From the NCBI GenBank assembly GCA_016286835.1, contig JAEEUD010000041.1, forward strand, positions 1 through 10,182: a stretch of 10,182 nucleotides of DNA, written 5' to 3'. The notes beneath the pieces are model-generated. The model was not told the DNA's origin. It did no database searches and saw only the letters and a list, made by a program, of their open reading frames with translations. Of the stretch, positions 1 through 6,209 are shown one piece after another. The translations under genes and the position numbers were made by a program. The stretch is from Pyramidobacter sp. GTDB taxonomy: Bacteria; Synergistota; Synergistia; Synergistales; Dethiosulfovibrionaceae. Positions within the stretch are counted from its first letter, which is position 1. Each line of letters opens with the position of its first letter.

Positions 1-1
1 C

Positions 2-541
2 ATCGACGACGGCATCCTGCGCGCTATGCGCCGGCCGCCCGTGGAAAAGCACATCCGCGAGCTGTTCAAGACCGGCCGCGCGCTCAATCCCGATTTCGCC
101 TTCCGCACCACGCTGATGGTCGGCTTTCCCGGCGAAACGCGGGCTCAGTTCGACAAGCTGCTCGATTTCGTCGAGGAGATCGGCTTCGACCGCCTCGGCG
201 CATTCCCCTATTCGCCCGAGGACGGCACGCCGGCCGCAACGTTCCCCGATCAGATCCCCGAAGAGGAGAAGACGGCGCGCTACAACGAGCTGATGGAGCT
301 TCAGCAGGAAGTCTCGCTGTCCCGTCAGGCGCGTTTCGTCGGCAAAACGCTCGATGTCCTCATCGACGCCGTCGACGAAGAGACCGGCGAACGCATCGGC
401 CGCAGCTACCGCGACGCGCCCGAGATCGACGGCGAAGTCGCCGTGAGCGGCGCGGAGAGCGCGCTTCCGGGCGACATGATCCGCGTCAGGATCACCGGCT
501 CGTCCGAATACGATCTGTCAGGAGAAATGATTCATGACTAA
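2..541 (+). CDS. rimO: Ribosomal protein S12 methylthiotransferase RimO, C-terminal part (5' end outside window)
   Basis: RimO is a radical-SAM, two-[4Fe-4S] enzyme that adds a methylthio group to a conserved aspartate of ribosomal protein S12. The reading frame is open from base 2, so only the last 179 codons of a roughly 430-residue protein are present, and the Cys-motif domains lie upstream. Visible parts are the end of the radical-SAM barrel (ILRAMRRP, then TTLMVGFPGET, then FDRLGAFPYSPEDGTPAA, a hallmark of the RimO/MiaB family) and a C-terminal TRAM-like domain (GRSYRDAPEIDGEV... PGDMIRVRITGSSEYDLSGE). The APEIDG and EYDL wording fits RimO better than MiaB. The stop codon overlaps the start of pgpA by 8 bases, which indicates one transcript and coupled translation. 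The family is certain; RimO over MiaB is very likely. Confidence 0.92.
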   Translation: MDDGILRAMRRPPVEKHIRELFKTGRALNPDFAFRTTLMVGFPGETRAQFDKLLDFVEEIGFDRLGAFPYSPEDGTPAATFPDQIPEEEKTARYNELMELQQEVSLSRQARFVGKTLDVLIDAVDEETGERIGRSYRDAPEIDGEVAVSGAESALPGDMIRVRITGSSEYDLSGEMIHD

Positions 542-1031
542 AAATCCCGTTTTCACGCCCGCCGGCATGATCGCCACCGTGTTCGGCCTGGGCAAAATCG
601 TCAAAGTCGCGCCCGGCACGGCCGGCAGCTTTGTCGGCGCCGTGGCAGCCATCTTCCTGCCGCTCCCCGCGCGTCTGGCCGTCATCGTCGCTCTGTCGGC
701 GATCGGCGTCTGGGCAGCCGGCGCCTATGAAAAGATGAGCGGCCGCACCGATCCCGGCGAAGTGATCATCGACGAAGTGGCCGGACAGTTGCTCGCCACC
801 GTCGGTCACATCGCCGGAGCGGGCTTTCACGACGAGACGGCGAGATATTTCATCGCCTGCTTCATCCTCTTCCGCTTCTTCGACATCCTCAAACCGTGGC
901 CCGTCAGCGCCTGCGAGAAAGCGCCCGGCGGCCTCGGCATCATGCTCGACGACCTGGTCGGCGGATTTCTGGCCGGCCTGCTGCTGCTGATCCTGCGCAA
1001 GGTCTTCATCGAAGGCTGGTGGCCGTTCTGA
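534..1031 (+). CDS. pgpA: Phosphatidylglycerophosphatase A (PgpA family)
   Basis: This membrane lipid phosphatase converts phosphatidylglycerol phosphate to phosphatidylglycerol at the inner membrane. The 165-residue product has the usual length and the family blocks in order: APGTAGS (residues 26-32), DPGEVIIDEVAGQ (73-85, the acidic metal-binding block), RFFDILKPWPV (114-124) and GLGIMLDDLVGG (133-144). Hydrophobic stretches at about 33-63, 85-95, 104-118 and 141-156 fit a small multi-pass protein. The ATG at 534 is chosen because AGGAG at 520-524 sits 9 bases upstream. It overlaps the rimO stop, and its own TGA shares a base with the pncC start (TGATG), so translation is probably coupled along the operon. 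Pairing with rimO has no known biochemical logic. Confidence 0.93.
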   Translation: MTKNPVFTPAGMIATVFGLGKIVKVAPGTAGSFVGAVAAIFLPLPARLAVIVALSAIGVWAAGAYEKMSGRTDPGEVIIDEVAGQLLATVGHIAGAGFHDETARYFIACFILFRFFDILKPWPVSACEKAPGGLGIMLDDLVGGFLAGLLLLILRKVFIEGWWPF

Positions 1032-1531
1032 TGCCGCCCGAAGAGGTCATCGCCGATCTGGCCGCACGGCTCAAAGAGACCGCCTGCGCCGCGCACCTCA
1101 CGGTCGCCACGGCCGAGTCGTGCACGGGCGGTCTGATCGCCGGCGCGATCACAGCCGTTCCGGGCAGCAGCGAATGTTTTTACGGCGGCATCGTCAGCTA
1201 CGACAACTCCGTCAAGCAGAACGTGCTCGGCGTGCCGGTAAGCGTTCTGCGCACGGACGGCGCCGTTAGCGCGTCCTGCGCCCGGGCCATGGCCGAAGGA
1301 TCCCGGCGTCTGGTCGGGACCGATCTGGCCGTGTCCGTGACGGGCATCGCCGGCCCCGACGGGGGCAGCGCGGAAAAGCCCGTCGGCACGGTGTGGTTCG
1401 GCCTCGCTTCGGCAGACGGCACGACCGCCGAAATGCGCCGCTTCGACGGCGACAGAGCGGCCGTGCGCGCACAGACGGTCATCTACGCCCTGGAACTGCT
1501 GCTTGACGCCGCCGGCGGAGCGCGCCGATGA
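1031..1531 (+). CDS. pncC: Nicotinamide-nucleotide amidohydrolase PncC (stand-alone CinA C-terminal domain)
   Basis: PncC deamidates nicotinamide mononucleotide to nicotinate mononucleotide, a pyridine-nucleotide salvage step in the cytoplasm. The 166 residues match the CinA C-terminal domain: TAESCTGG (27-34, carrying the active-site Ser), YGGIVSYDNSVKQNVLGV, then GIAGPDGG and KPVGTVWFG. The N-terminal molybdopterin-binding-like domain of full-length CinA (about 410 residues) is absent. The frame stays open upstream to 896, but that stretch lies inside pgpA and has no CinA-like sequence, so the gene starts at ATG 1031, overlapping the pgpA stop by one base. The ribosome binding site is weak, consistent with coupling. 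cinA or its C-terminal domain next to ligT/thpR and recA is a recurrent bacterial arrangement, known for example in Deinococcus. Confidence 0.92.
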   Translation: MPPEEVIADLAARLKETACAAHLTVATAESCTGGLIAGAITAVPGSSECFYGGIVSYDNSVKQNVLGVPVSVLRTDGAVSASCARAMAEGSRRLVGTDLAVSVTGIAGPDGGSAEKPVGTVWFGLASADGTTAEMRRFDGDRAAVRAQTVIYALELLLDAAGGARR

Positions 1532-2097
1532 AACCGATCCGCGCCTTTTTCTGCCTGCCGCTGCCCGAGCCGCTGCTGAACGATCTGGCGCTGTGGCTGC
1601 GCGAGGCGGATATGAAATTCCGCGAAAACCGCGTGACCGGCGCGCGCTTTGTGCCGAGATTCAACCTGCACGTGACGCTGCGCTTCTGCGGCGAAATATC
1701 CGAACAGACCGCGTCAGCGCTCGACCGCCGTCTTGCCGCACCCGTCCGCGAGGCGCTGGCAGCGATGCCGGAACTGTCGCTGGAAAACACGGGGACGTTC
1801 GGCCGGCCGCCGCGCGTGCTCTGGGCCGGACTGGGCGGCGGCATTCCCGCCGTGCGGTCGCTGAACGAGCTGATCGAGCGCGCCTGTCAGAACGAAGGAC
1901 TGGAGCCGGACGACAAGAGATTTTCGCCGCACCTCACGCTGGCGCGTTTCGGAGATCCGCGCGCGGCAAGGCTCGACCTGCTGCCCGAATGGAAGCTGAC
2001 GGGCCGGAGCTGGAAGCCCGACCGCGTCATCTTCATGCGCAGCGTCCTCTCCCCGTCAGGAGCGCGCTATTCACCGCTGTCCATTTATCAGGTTTAA
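1528..2097 (+). CDS. thpR: RNA 2',3'-cyclic phosphodiesterase / 2'-5' RNA ligase ThpR (LigT family)
   Basis: This 2H-phosphoesterase superfamily member hydrolyses 2',3'-cyclic phosphate RNA ends and can form or break 2'-5' RNA linkages in vitro; its physiological role is unsettled. The 189 residues carry the two diagnostic HxT motifs, HVTL at 48-51 within FNLHVTLRFCGE and HLTL at 135-138 within FSPHLTLARFG. Together these form the two-histidine active site. IRAFFCLPLPEPL at the N-terminus and RVLWAGL at 96-102 are also typical. The start ATG overlaps the pncC stop (ATGA), with GGCGGAG at 1514-1520 as a moderate ribosome binding site. It stands directly upstream of recA, as in the cinA-ligT-recA operon of Deinococcus. 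No linked RNA substrate gene is visible. Confidence 0.92.
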   Translation: MKPIRAFFCLPLPEPLLNDLALWLREADMKFRENRVTGARFVPRFNLHVTLRFCGEISEQTASALDRRLAAPVREALAAMPELSLENTGTFGRPPRVLWAGLGGGIPAVRSLNELIERACQNEGLEPDDKRFSPHLTLARFGDPRAARLDLLPEWKLTGRSWKPDRVIFMRSVLSPSGARYSPLSIYQV

Positions 2098-2114
2098 ACC
2101 GAACGAATCATTTC

Positions 2115-2122
2115 AAAGGAGG
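2115..2122 (+). promoter_or_regulatory. Strong ribosome binding site of recA
   Basis: AAAGGAGG is a near-perfect anti-16S match, 8 bases before TTG at 2131. It decides the non-ATG start of recA, since no ATG or GTG lies at a suitable distance. The strong site probably offsets the weak initiation codon. Confidence 0.9.
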
Positions 2123-2130
2123 AACTACTC

Positions 2131-3303
2131 TTGGCTGAAAAGAAGGAAAAAGGCAAGAAGACGCTGACCCGCGAAGAGGTGCTCGAGCAGGCACTTGACG
2201 CGATCCGCGCCAAGTACGGCGACGGCTCGATCATGCTGATGGGCGAACGGTCGAACGTCAAAGTGGACGTGATCCCCACCGGCATCCTGCCCGTGGACGT
2301 GGCGCTGGGCATCGGCGGCTTCCCGCGCGGCCGCATCGTCGAGGTGTTCGGCCCCGAAGGCAGCGGCAAGACCACTCTGGCGCTGCACGCCATCGCCGAA
2401 GCACAGAAGGCCGGCGGCGTGGCGGCGTTCATCGACGCCGAACACGCGCTCGATCCGCGGCTGGCGGCCACGCTCGGCGTGCAGGTGGAAAAGCTCTATC
2501 TGTCGCAGCCGGACAGCGGCGAACAGGGGCTCGCCATCCTTGAGACGCTCGTGCGCAGCGGCGCCGTGGACATCATCGTCGTCGACTCCGTCGCCGCCCT
2601 CACGCCGCAGAACGAGATCGACGGCAACATCGGCGAGAGCCAGGTCGGCCTGCACGCCAGACTGATGTCGTACGGTCTGCGCCGTCTCACCGCTTCCATC
2701 TCGCGCAGCAACTGCGTCGTCGTTTTCATCAACCAGCTGCGTTCCACCATCCCCACCGGCTACAGCAAAGGTCCCACGGAGACCACCACCGGCGGCCGCG
2801 CCCTCAAGTTCTACACTTCCGTGCGCGTCGAAGTGAAGCGCGGCAAGCAGATCACCAAGGGCGACGACGTGATCGGACACGAGCTGTACGTCAAAGTCGT
2901 CAAGAACAAGCAGGCGCCGCCGTTCCGCACCGCGCACTGCTCGCTCATCTACGGCAAGGGCATCCCGCTGACGATGTCGATCGTCGATATGGCCATCGAC
3001 GCGAACGTCGTCAAGCGCAAGGGGTCGTGGCTCACCTACAAGGGCGAGACGATCGCCCAGGGCAAGGACCGCCTCGCCGAGTTCCTCGACAAGAACCCCG
3101 ACATGCTTGAGGAGATCCGCAAGACCGTGCTCGAAGAAGCGGCCGAAGGGCTGGGCATCTCTGTCAAGTCAGATGACGGCGACGACGAGGAAGCCTCAAC
3201 CGCCGACGAGAACGCCAGCGGCGTCGACCTCGACGCGGGCGTCATCGACCTTGACATCGCCGACGGCATGAGCGCCGACGATGCGGAAACGAAGAAAAAA
3301 TAA
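2131..3303 (+). CDS. recA: Recombinase RecA, TTG start
   Basis: RecA is the DNA-dependent ATPase that forms filaments on single-stranded DNA, drives strand exchange and activates LexA self-cleavage. At 390 residues it is longer than the E. coli protein (353) because of a long tail. Landmarks are Walker A GPEGSGKTT (74-82), FIDAEHALDP (100-109), SQPDSGEQ (125-132), Walker B DIIVVDSVAALTP (147-159), L1-region GESQVGLHARLMS (168-180), FINQLR (199-204) and TETTTGGRALKFY (216-228). The L2 loop between FINQLR and ETTTGG differs from the common IGVMFGNP form and is two residues longer. Residues 347-387 form an acidic tail rich in Asp and Glu that ends in KKK; an acidic RecA C-terminus is known to restrain filament activity. 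No separate promoter or LexA box is evident in the 33-base gap, so transcription likely comes from upstream. Confidence 0.98.
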   Translation: MAEKKEKGKKTLTREEVLEQALDAIRAKYGDGSIMLMGERSNVKVDVIPTGILPVDVALGIGGFPRGRIVEVFGPEGSGKTTLALHAIAEAQKAGGVAAFIDAEHALDPRLAATLGVQVEKLYLSQPDSGEQGLAILETLVRSGAVDIIVVDSVAALTPQNEIDGNIGESQVGLHARLMSYGLRRLTASISRSNCVVVFINQLRSTIPTGYSKGPTETTTGGRALKFYTSVRVEVKRGKQITKGDDVIGHELYVKVVKNKQAPPFRTAHCSLIYGKGIPLTMSIVDMAIDANVVKRKGSWLTYKGETIAQGKDRLAEFLDKNPDMLEEIRKTVLEEAAEGLGISVKSDDGDDEEASTADENASGVDLDAGVIDLDIADGMSADDAETKKK

Positions 3304-3315
3304 CCGAACATCGCG

Positions 3316-3373
3316 CGGCCGCGCCGGAACGTTTCACGTGGAACGAAACCATCCCGGCGCGGCCGTATTTTTT
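3316..3373 (+). terminator. Rho-independent terminator of the rimO-recA operon, with parS-like loop
   Basis: A perfect 12-bp GC stem, CGGCCGCGCCGG (3316-3327) with its complement at 3354-3365, is followed by TATTTTTTTT. It begins 12 bases after the recA stop. The 26-base loop (3328-3353) is unusually long and holds the parS-like site at 3330-3345. Confidence 0.9.
3330..3345. promoter_or_regulatory. parS-like ParB binding site 1
   Basis: The 16-mer CGTTTCACGTGGAACG matches the bacterial parS consensus TGTTTCACGTGAAACA over the inner 14 bases, apart from the A/G position that is naturally variable. Read on the other strand, the core GTTCCACGTGAAAC is identical to a Bacillus subtilis parS core; only the outermost base pair differs. 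ParB (Spo0J) loads at such sites and spreads to organise the origin region and recruit SMC. The site sits in the recA terminator loop. No parA or parB gene is in the window, so the call rests on the motif and on a second site at 6163-6178. Confidence 0.75.
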
Positions 3374-3376
3374 TCC

Positions 3377-3405
3377 TTGCAAAATTTTCGTCTTCGAGGT
3401 AACAT
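3377..3405 (+). promoter_or_regulatory. Predicted sigma-70-type promoter of the symporter operon
   Basis: TTGCAA (3377-3382) and TAACAT (3400-3405) are separated by 17 bases; each matches 4 of 6 consensus positions. Transcription would start near 3412, inside the 8-bp palindrome CTGTACAG (3408-3415), which could be an operator. This is the only reasonable promoter between the recA terminator and the symporter gene, because a second terminator leaves just 32 bases before the ATG. Confidence 0.5.
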
Positions 3406-3419
3406 CACTGTACAGAGTT

Positions 3420-3443
3420 AAAGCCGCGCTGACGCGGCTTTTT
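3420..3443 (+). terminator. Intrinsic terminator hairpin in the leader of the symporter gene (possible attenuator)
   Basis: A perfect 9-bp stem AAAGCCGCG (3420-3428), loop CTGA and CGCGGCTTT (3433-3441) is followed by TT, giving a run of five T. The A-rich and T-rich flanks would let it work in either direction. It lies downstream of the predicted promoter and 32 bases before the symporter ATG. It is either a back-up terminator for recA or a regulated attenuator. Confidence 0.75.
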
Positions 3444-3475
3444 CGTTCGTAAATCTATTACCGGAGGCAAGGAAA

Positions 3476-4915
3476 ATGGGTATCGTTATCGCGGTCATCG
3501 TGGCCTACATGGCGCTGATGCTGTTCATCGGCTGGCGGGCTTCCAAGAGCGTGAAGTCGTCAAAGGACTATCTGATCGGCGGCAGACGCTTCGGCGTGCT
3601 GCTCACGTCGATGGCGCACCAGGCGGCCGGCCTGAGCGGCTGGCTGTTCACGGCCTGGTCGTCGCAGGTAGCCGGCATGGGGCTGGCGGCTGTGTGGACG
3701 TCGATCTCGTCAGGCTTTGCGCCGTTCGTCAACTTTTTCGCGCTGGCCAAGAAGGTCAGCCGCTTCACGGCGCTCTCGGGCGCGAAGAGCTTCGTCGACC
3801 TTCTTGAAGCCCGCTATTACGACGAGGACAAGAAGCTGATCCGCTTCATCTCGGCGATCATCATCTTCATCTCGATCACCGTGTACATGGCTTCGCAGTT
3901 CATGGCCGCGGGCACCACGTTCAAGGTCATCCTCGGCTGGGACTACAAGATGGCGATCATCCTCGCCACCATCATCGTCACGCTCTACACGTCGGCCGGC
4001 GGCTTCCTCGCCGTGGTCTGGACCGACTTCATCCAGGGCTGCCTGATGATCTTCGCCGTGCTCGTCGGCACGTACGTCGTCTTCAATCAGGTGGGCGGCG
4101 TCAGCGACGTGTTCGCCGCGGTGGCCAAGGCCAATCCGGCCAAGATGAACATCTGGATCAACCCGCTGACGATCGTCGGCCTGCTCTCGGCCGGCCTGCT
4201 CGGCTACATGGGCCAGCCGCAGCTGGTGCAGATGTTCATGGGCATGGAGAATCCGAAGGATTCGCGCAAGTCTGCCATGGTCGCGGGCCTGACGGGCGTG
4301 TTCATGCTGTTCGTGACGCTGTTCATCAACCTTGCCTGCACGGTGCTGTTCCCCGATTCGGCCGACAAGAACACGAACTTCATCCAGCTGATCATGACCT
4401 ACACGCCCAAGTTCCTCGTCGGCATGGTCACGGCGGCCATCCTCGCCGCGGTGATGTCGTCGGCCGACGCGCTGATGCACGTGGTCAACACGACGGTCTG
4501 CCAGGACTTCTACAACAAGATGCTCAAGGGCGGCCAGGCCGATGACCGCTCCGTCGTCAGAGTCGGCCGCATCACGGCGCTCGTCGTGGGCGTCGCGGCC
4601 GTGTGGATCGCTTTCAACCCGTTCGAGGGCATCCTCTGGGTCAACTGGTGGGCGTGGGGCGGCCTGTCCACATTCGCGCCCGTGATCCTGCTGGGCCTGT
4701 ACTGGAAGCGCGCCACGCGCGAGGGCGCGATCGCCGGCCTGATCGGCGGCTTCGCGGGCTCGGCCTGGTGGTTCGCGGCCGGCTATTACAAGATCCTCCA
4801 CCTCACGTTCGTGGCCTTCTTCGTGGCCGGCATCCTTGAAGTGGTCGTCAGTCTGATCACCAAGGAGCCGCCGGAGCGCGTGCAGAAGATGGTCGAGCAG
4901 CTGAAGGACGACTAG
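3476..4915 (+). CDS. Sodium:solute symporter, PutP-like (SSS family)
   Basis: This inner-membrane secondary transporter would couple sodium influx to solute uptake. The 479 residues are mostly hydrophobic, with about 12-13 membrane segments. Family marks are SKDYLIGGRRFG (29-40), GLSGWLFTAW (52-61), GGFLAVVWTDFIQGCLMIFAVL (175-196) and AAVMSSADALMHVVNTTVCQDFY (324-346). Ser328-Ser329 align with the Na2-site Ser-Thr of E. coli PutP, so sodium coupling is expected. The position of PutP Asp55, important for sodium-dependent proline transport, appears to be Gly52. Proline is therefore not a safe substrate call, and pantothenate, other amino acids or organic acids remain possible. The start is supported by the GGAGG at 3463-3467. 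The gene runs into the DUF362 gene with a 4-base gap, so the two probably serve one process. Confidence 0.88.
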   Translation: MGIVIAVIVAYMALMLFIGWRASKSVKSSKDYLIGGRRFGVLLTSMAHQAAGLSGWLFTAWSSQVAGMGLAAVWTSISSGFAPFVNFFALAKKVSRFTALSGAKSFVDLLEARYYDEDKKLIRFISAIIIFISITVYMASQFMAAGTTFKVILGWDYKMAIILATIIVTLYTSAGGFLAVVWTDFIQGCLMIFAVLVGTYVVFNQVGGVSDVFAAVAKANPAKMNIWINPLTIVGLLSAGLLGYMGQPQLVQMFMGMENPKDSRKSAMVAGLTGVFMLFVTLFINLACTVLFPDSADKNTNFIQLIMTYTPKFLVGMVTAAILAAVMSSADALMHVVNTTVCQDFYNKMLKGGQADDRSVVRVGRITALVVGVAAVWIAFNPFEGILWVNWWAWGGLSTFAPVILLGLYWKRATREGAIAGLIGGFAGSAWWFAAGYYKILHLTFVAFFVAGILEVVVSLITKEPPERVQKMVEQLKDD

Positions 4916-4919
4916 CGCG

Positions 4920-6083
4920 ATGACCGACGTATTCGTCGTCAAAGGAGACGACGCCGCGCGCAACGCCTATGAGGCAATGGCGAAGGTCTTCGACGAGGAC
5001 GCTTCGGCGCTGTCGGTCCTGCTCAAGGTGAACGCCGGCTTCAAAGGCCAGGCGGCCAGCGGCCTGTGCACGCATCCGGAGATCGTTCGCGGTCTGATCC
5101 GCTTCTTTAAGGACAAAAACGTCAAAAAACTCTACGTGGGCGACAGCTCGATCGTCGGCACCGACACGATCGAGGCGCTGAAAAGCGTCGGCATCTGGCA
5201 GGTGTGCGAGGAAGAGGGCGTGGAATGTCTCAACCTCGACGATTCCGGCATTCAGGAGCGGGAGATCCCCGCTCCCGTGATGGTGGAAAAGCTGAAGCTG
5301 TCGAAACTGGCCTTCGAGGTGGACCGCGTCGTTTCCGTGCCCGTCATGAAAACGCACATGTACGCCGGCGCCACGCTCAGCATCAAGAACATGAAGGGCT
5401 GCCTTTACCAGCGCGACAAGACTCGGCTGCACCGCATCTTCAAGCCGCTGCCGGAAAACGCACGCGGCAAATGCCTCGACTACGGCATCATGGATCTGGC
5501 CAAGATCTGCTACGCCGATTACGCGCTCGTCGACGGCACGGTGTGCATGGAGGGTTTCGGCCCGTCGGGCGGCACGCCGGTGGAAATGAATCTCGCCGTC
5601 GCTTCCAAATCGCCCGCCGCCGCCGACATCGTCTGCCTGCGGCTGATGGGCATGACTCCCGCCGATGCGCCGCACATCGACCTCGTGCGCGAGAACAAGG
5701 GGCTGAACGAGAGCGACATCCGCGTCTTTCCCGAGGATTATCTCAAGTGGAGCAAGCGCTTTGTGCGCGCCAGCGAACAGGACCTGGGGCTGAACTACCC
5801 GCAGTTTTCCATGCTCGAACGAGGTGCGTGCAGCGGCTGCCACGCGGCGATCCTGCAGTTCATACGCTATCATCACGGCGATTTCCCCGGCAAGGGACGC
5901 ATCACGATCGCCTGCGGGAACGGTCTGAAAGAAGAGGAGCTCCGCGCTGCTGAGGGCGAAGTGGTGCTGGTCGGCAACTGCACGGCAAACTTCCGCGACA
6001 GATACCTGTTCTGCAAGGGCTGCCCGCCCGTGCCGTCGCAGATCAAGCGCACGATCGAGGGCGGAAAGACGTACGACGACTAG
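4920..6083 (+). CDS. DUF362 family protein with cysteine-rich C-terminal domain
   Basis: The biochemical role of DUF362 proteins is mostly unknown; some carry iron-sulfur domains. The 387 residues show the DUF362 core: LLKVNAGF (34-41), THPEIVRGLIRFF (51-63), YVGDSSIVGTDT (72-83), VVSVPVMKTHMYAGATLSIKNMKGCL (137-162), YALVDGTVCMEGFGPSGGTPVEM (201-223) and VCLRLMGMTP (238-247). The C-terminal stretch from about 295 adds six cysteines, in ACSGCH (C304, C307), ACGNG (C332), GNC (C354) and FCKGCPP (C365, C368), a pattern fitting a metal or Fe-S site. No signal peptide is seen, so it should be cytoplasmic. The ATG is 4 bases after the symporter stop, with AAGGA at 4904-4908 inside the symporter gene, indicating co-expression. 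No clean terminator follows. A link to the transported solute is inference. Confidence 0.85.
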   Translation: MTDVFVVKGDDAARNAYEAMAKVFDEDASALSVLLKVNAGFKGQAASGLCTHPEIVRGLIRFFKDKNVKKLYVGDSSIVGTDTIEALKSVGIWQVCEEEGVECLNLDDSGIQEREIPAPVMVEKLKLSKLAFEVDRVVSVPVMKTHMYAGATLSIKNMKGCLYQRDKTRLHRIFKPLPENARGKCLDYGIMDLAKICYADYALVDGTVCMEGFGPSGGTPVEMNLAVASKSPAAADIVCLRLMGMTPADAPHIDLVRENKGLNESDIRVFPEDYLKWSKRFVRASEQDLGLNYPQFSMLERGACSGCHAAILQFIRYHHGDFPGKGRITIACGNGLKEEELRAAEGEVVLVGNCTANFRDRYLFCKGCPPVPSQIKRTIEGGKTYDD

Positions 6084-6154
6084 GCGGCTTTTGGTTCAGA
6101 ACCTTGAACACAAAGTCACGAAGGCTCAAAGAATATGAGGCGCCGCTTTGCGGC
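6084..6154. repeat. Possible dispersed intergenic repeat remnant plus small hairpin
   Basis: The first 50 bases after the DUF362 stop include the palindrome GGTTCAGAACC (6093-6103), then ACACAAAGTCACGAAGG. This resembles the cacaaag/cacgaag-type low-complexity sequences scattered between genes in many bacterial genomes. A 6-bp hairpin, CGCCGC-TTT-GCGGCG (6141-6155), follows but lacks a T run, so it is not a good terminator. Copy number cannot be judged from one window. Confidence 0.3.
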
Positions 6155-6186
6155 GAGATAAAAGTTTCACGTGAAACTATTATCTC
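6155..6186. repeat. 32-bp near-perfect palindrome centred on a parS-like site
   Basis: Sixteen bases, GAGATAAAAGTTTCAC, face their complement GTGAAACTATTATCTC with no spacer. Fifteen of 16 pairs match; the only mismatch is A6162/A6179. The inner 14-16 bases are the parS-like site. A run of six T (6198-6203) comes 11 bases later, too far for a standard terminator, though a hairpin here may still end the DUF362 transcript. Confidence 0.8.
6163..6178. promoter_or_regulatory. parS-like ParB binding site 2
   Basis: AGTTTCACGTGAAACT is a perfect palindrome. Its inner 14 bases, GTTTCACGTGAAAC, equal the parS consensus core exactly; only the outermost pair differs from TGTTTCACGTGAAACA. It lies 2.8 kb from the similar site at 3330-3345. 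A chance hit to a 14-base core in 10 kb is very unlikely, and having two strengthens the ParB-binding call. Confidence 0.8.
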
Positions 6187-6209
6187 CTCGCTCATCGTTT
6201 TTTCGAGTG

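Noticed and set aside
896..1030. Upstream in-frame extension of pncC
   Set aside because: It lies within pgpA, has Arg-rich nonsense composition and no ribosome binding site; the family length fits a start at 1031.
2125..2937. 270-codon - strand open frame over recA
   Set aside because: Antisense to a certain recA with no recognisable protein features or ribosome binding site.
3710..4963. Long open frame on the - strand (417 codons) across the symporter gene
   Set aside because: Its product is a highly charged His/Asp/Arg-rich string with no domain, fully antisense to a clear transporter; it is a by-product of GC-rich third positions.
4857..5876. 339-codon - strand open frame over the DUF362 gene
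   Set aside because: Composition is that of an antisense frame; the + strand frame holds conserved family motifs.
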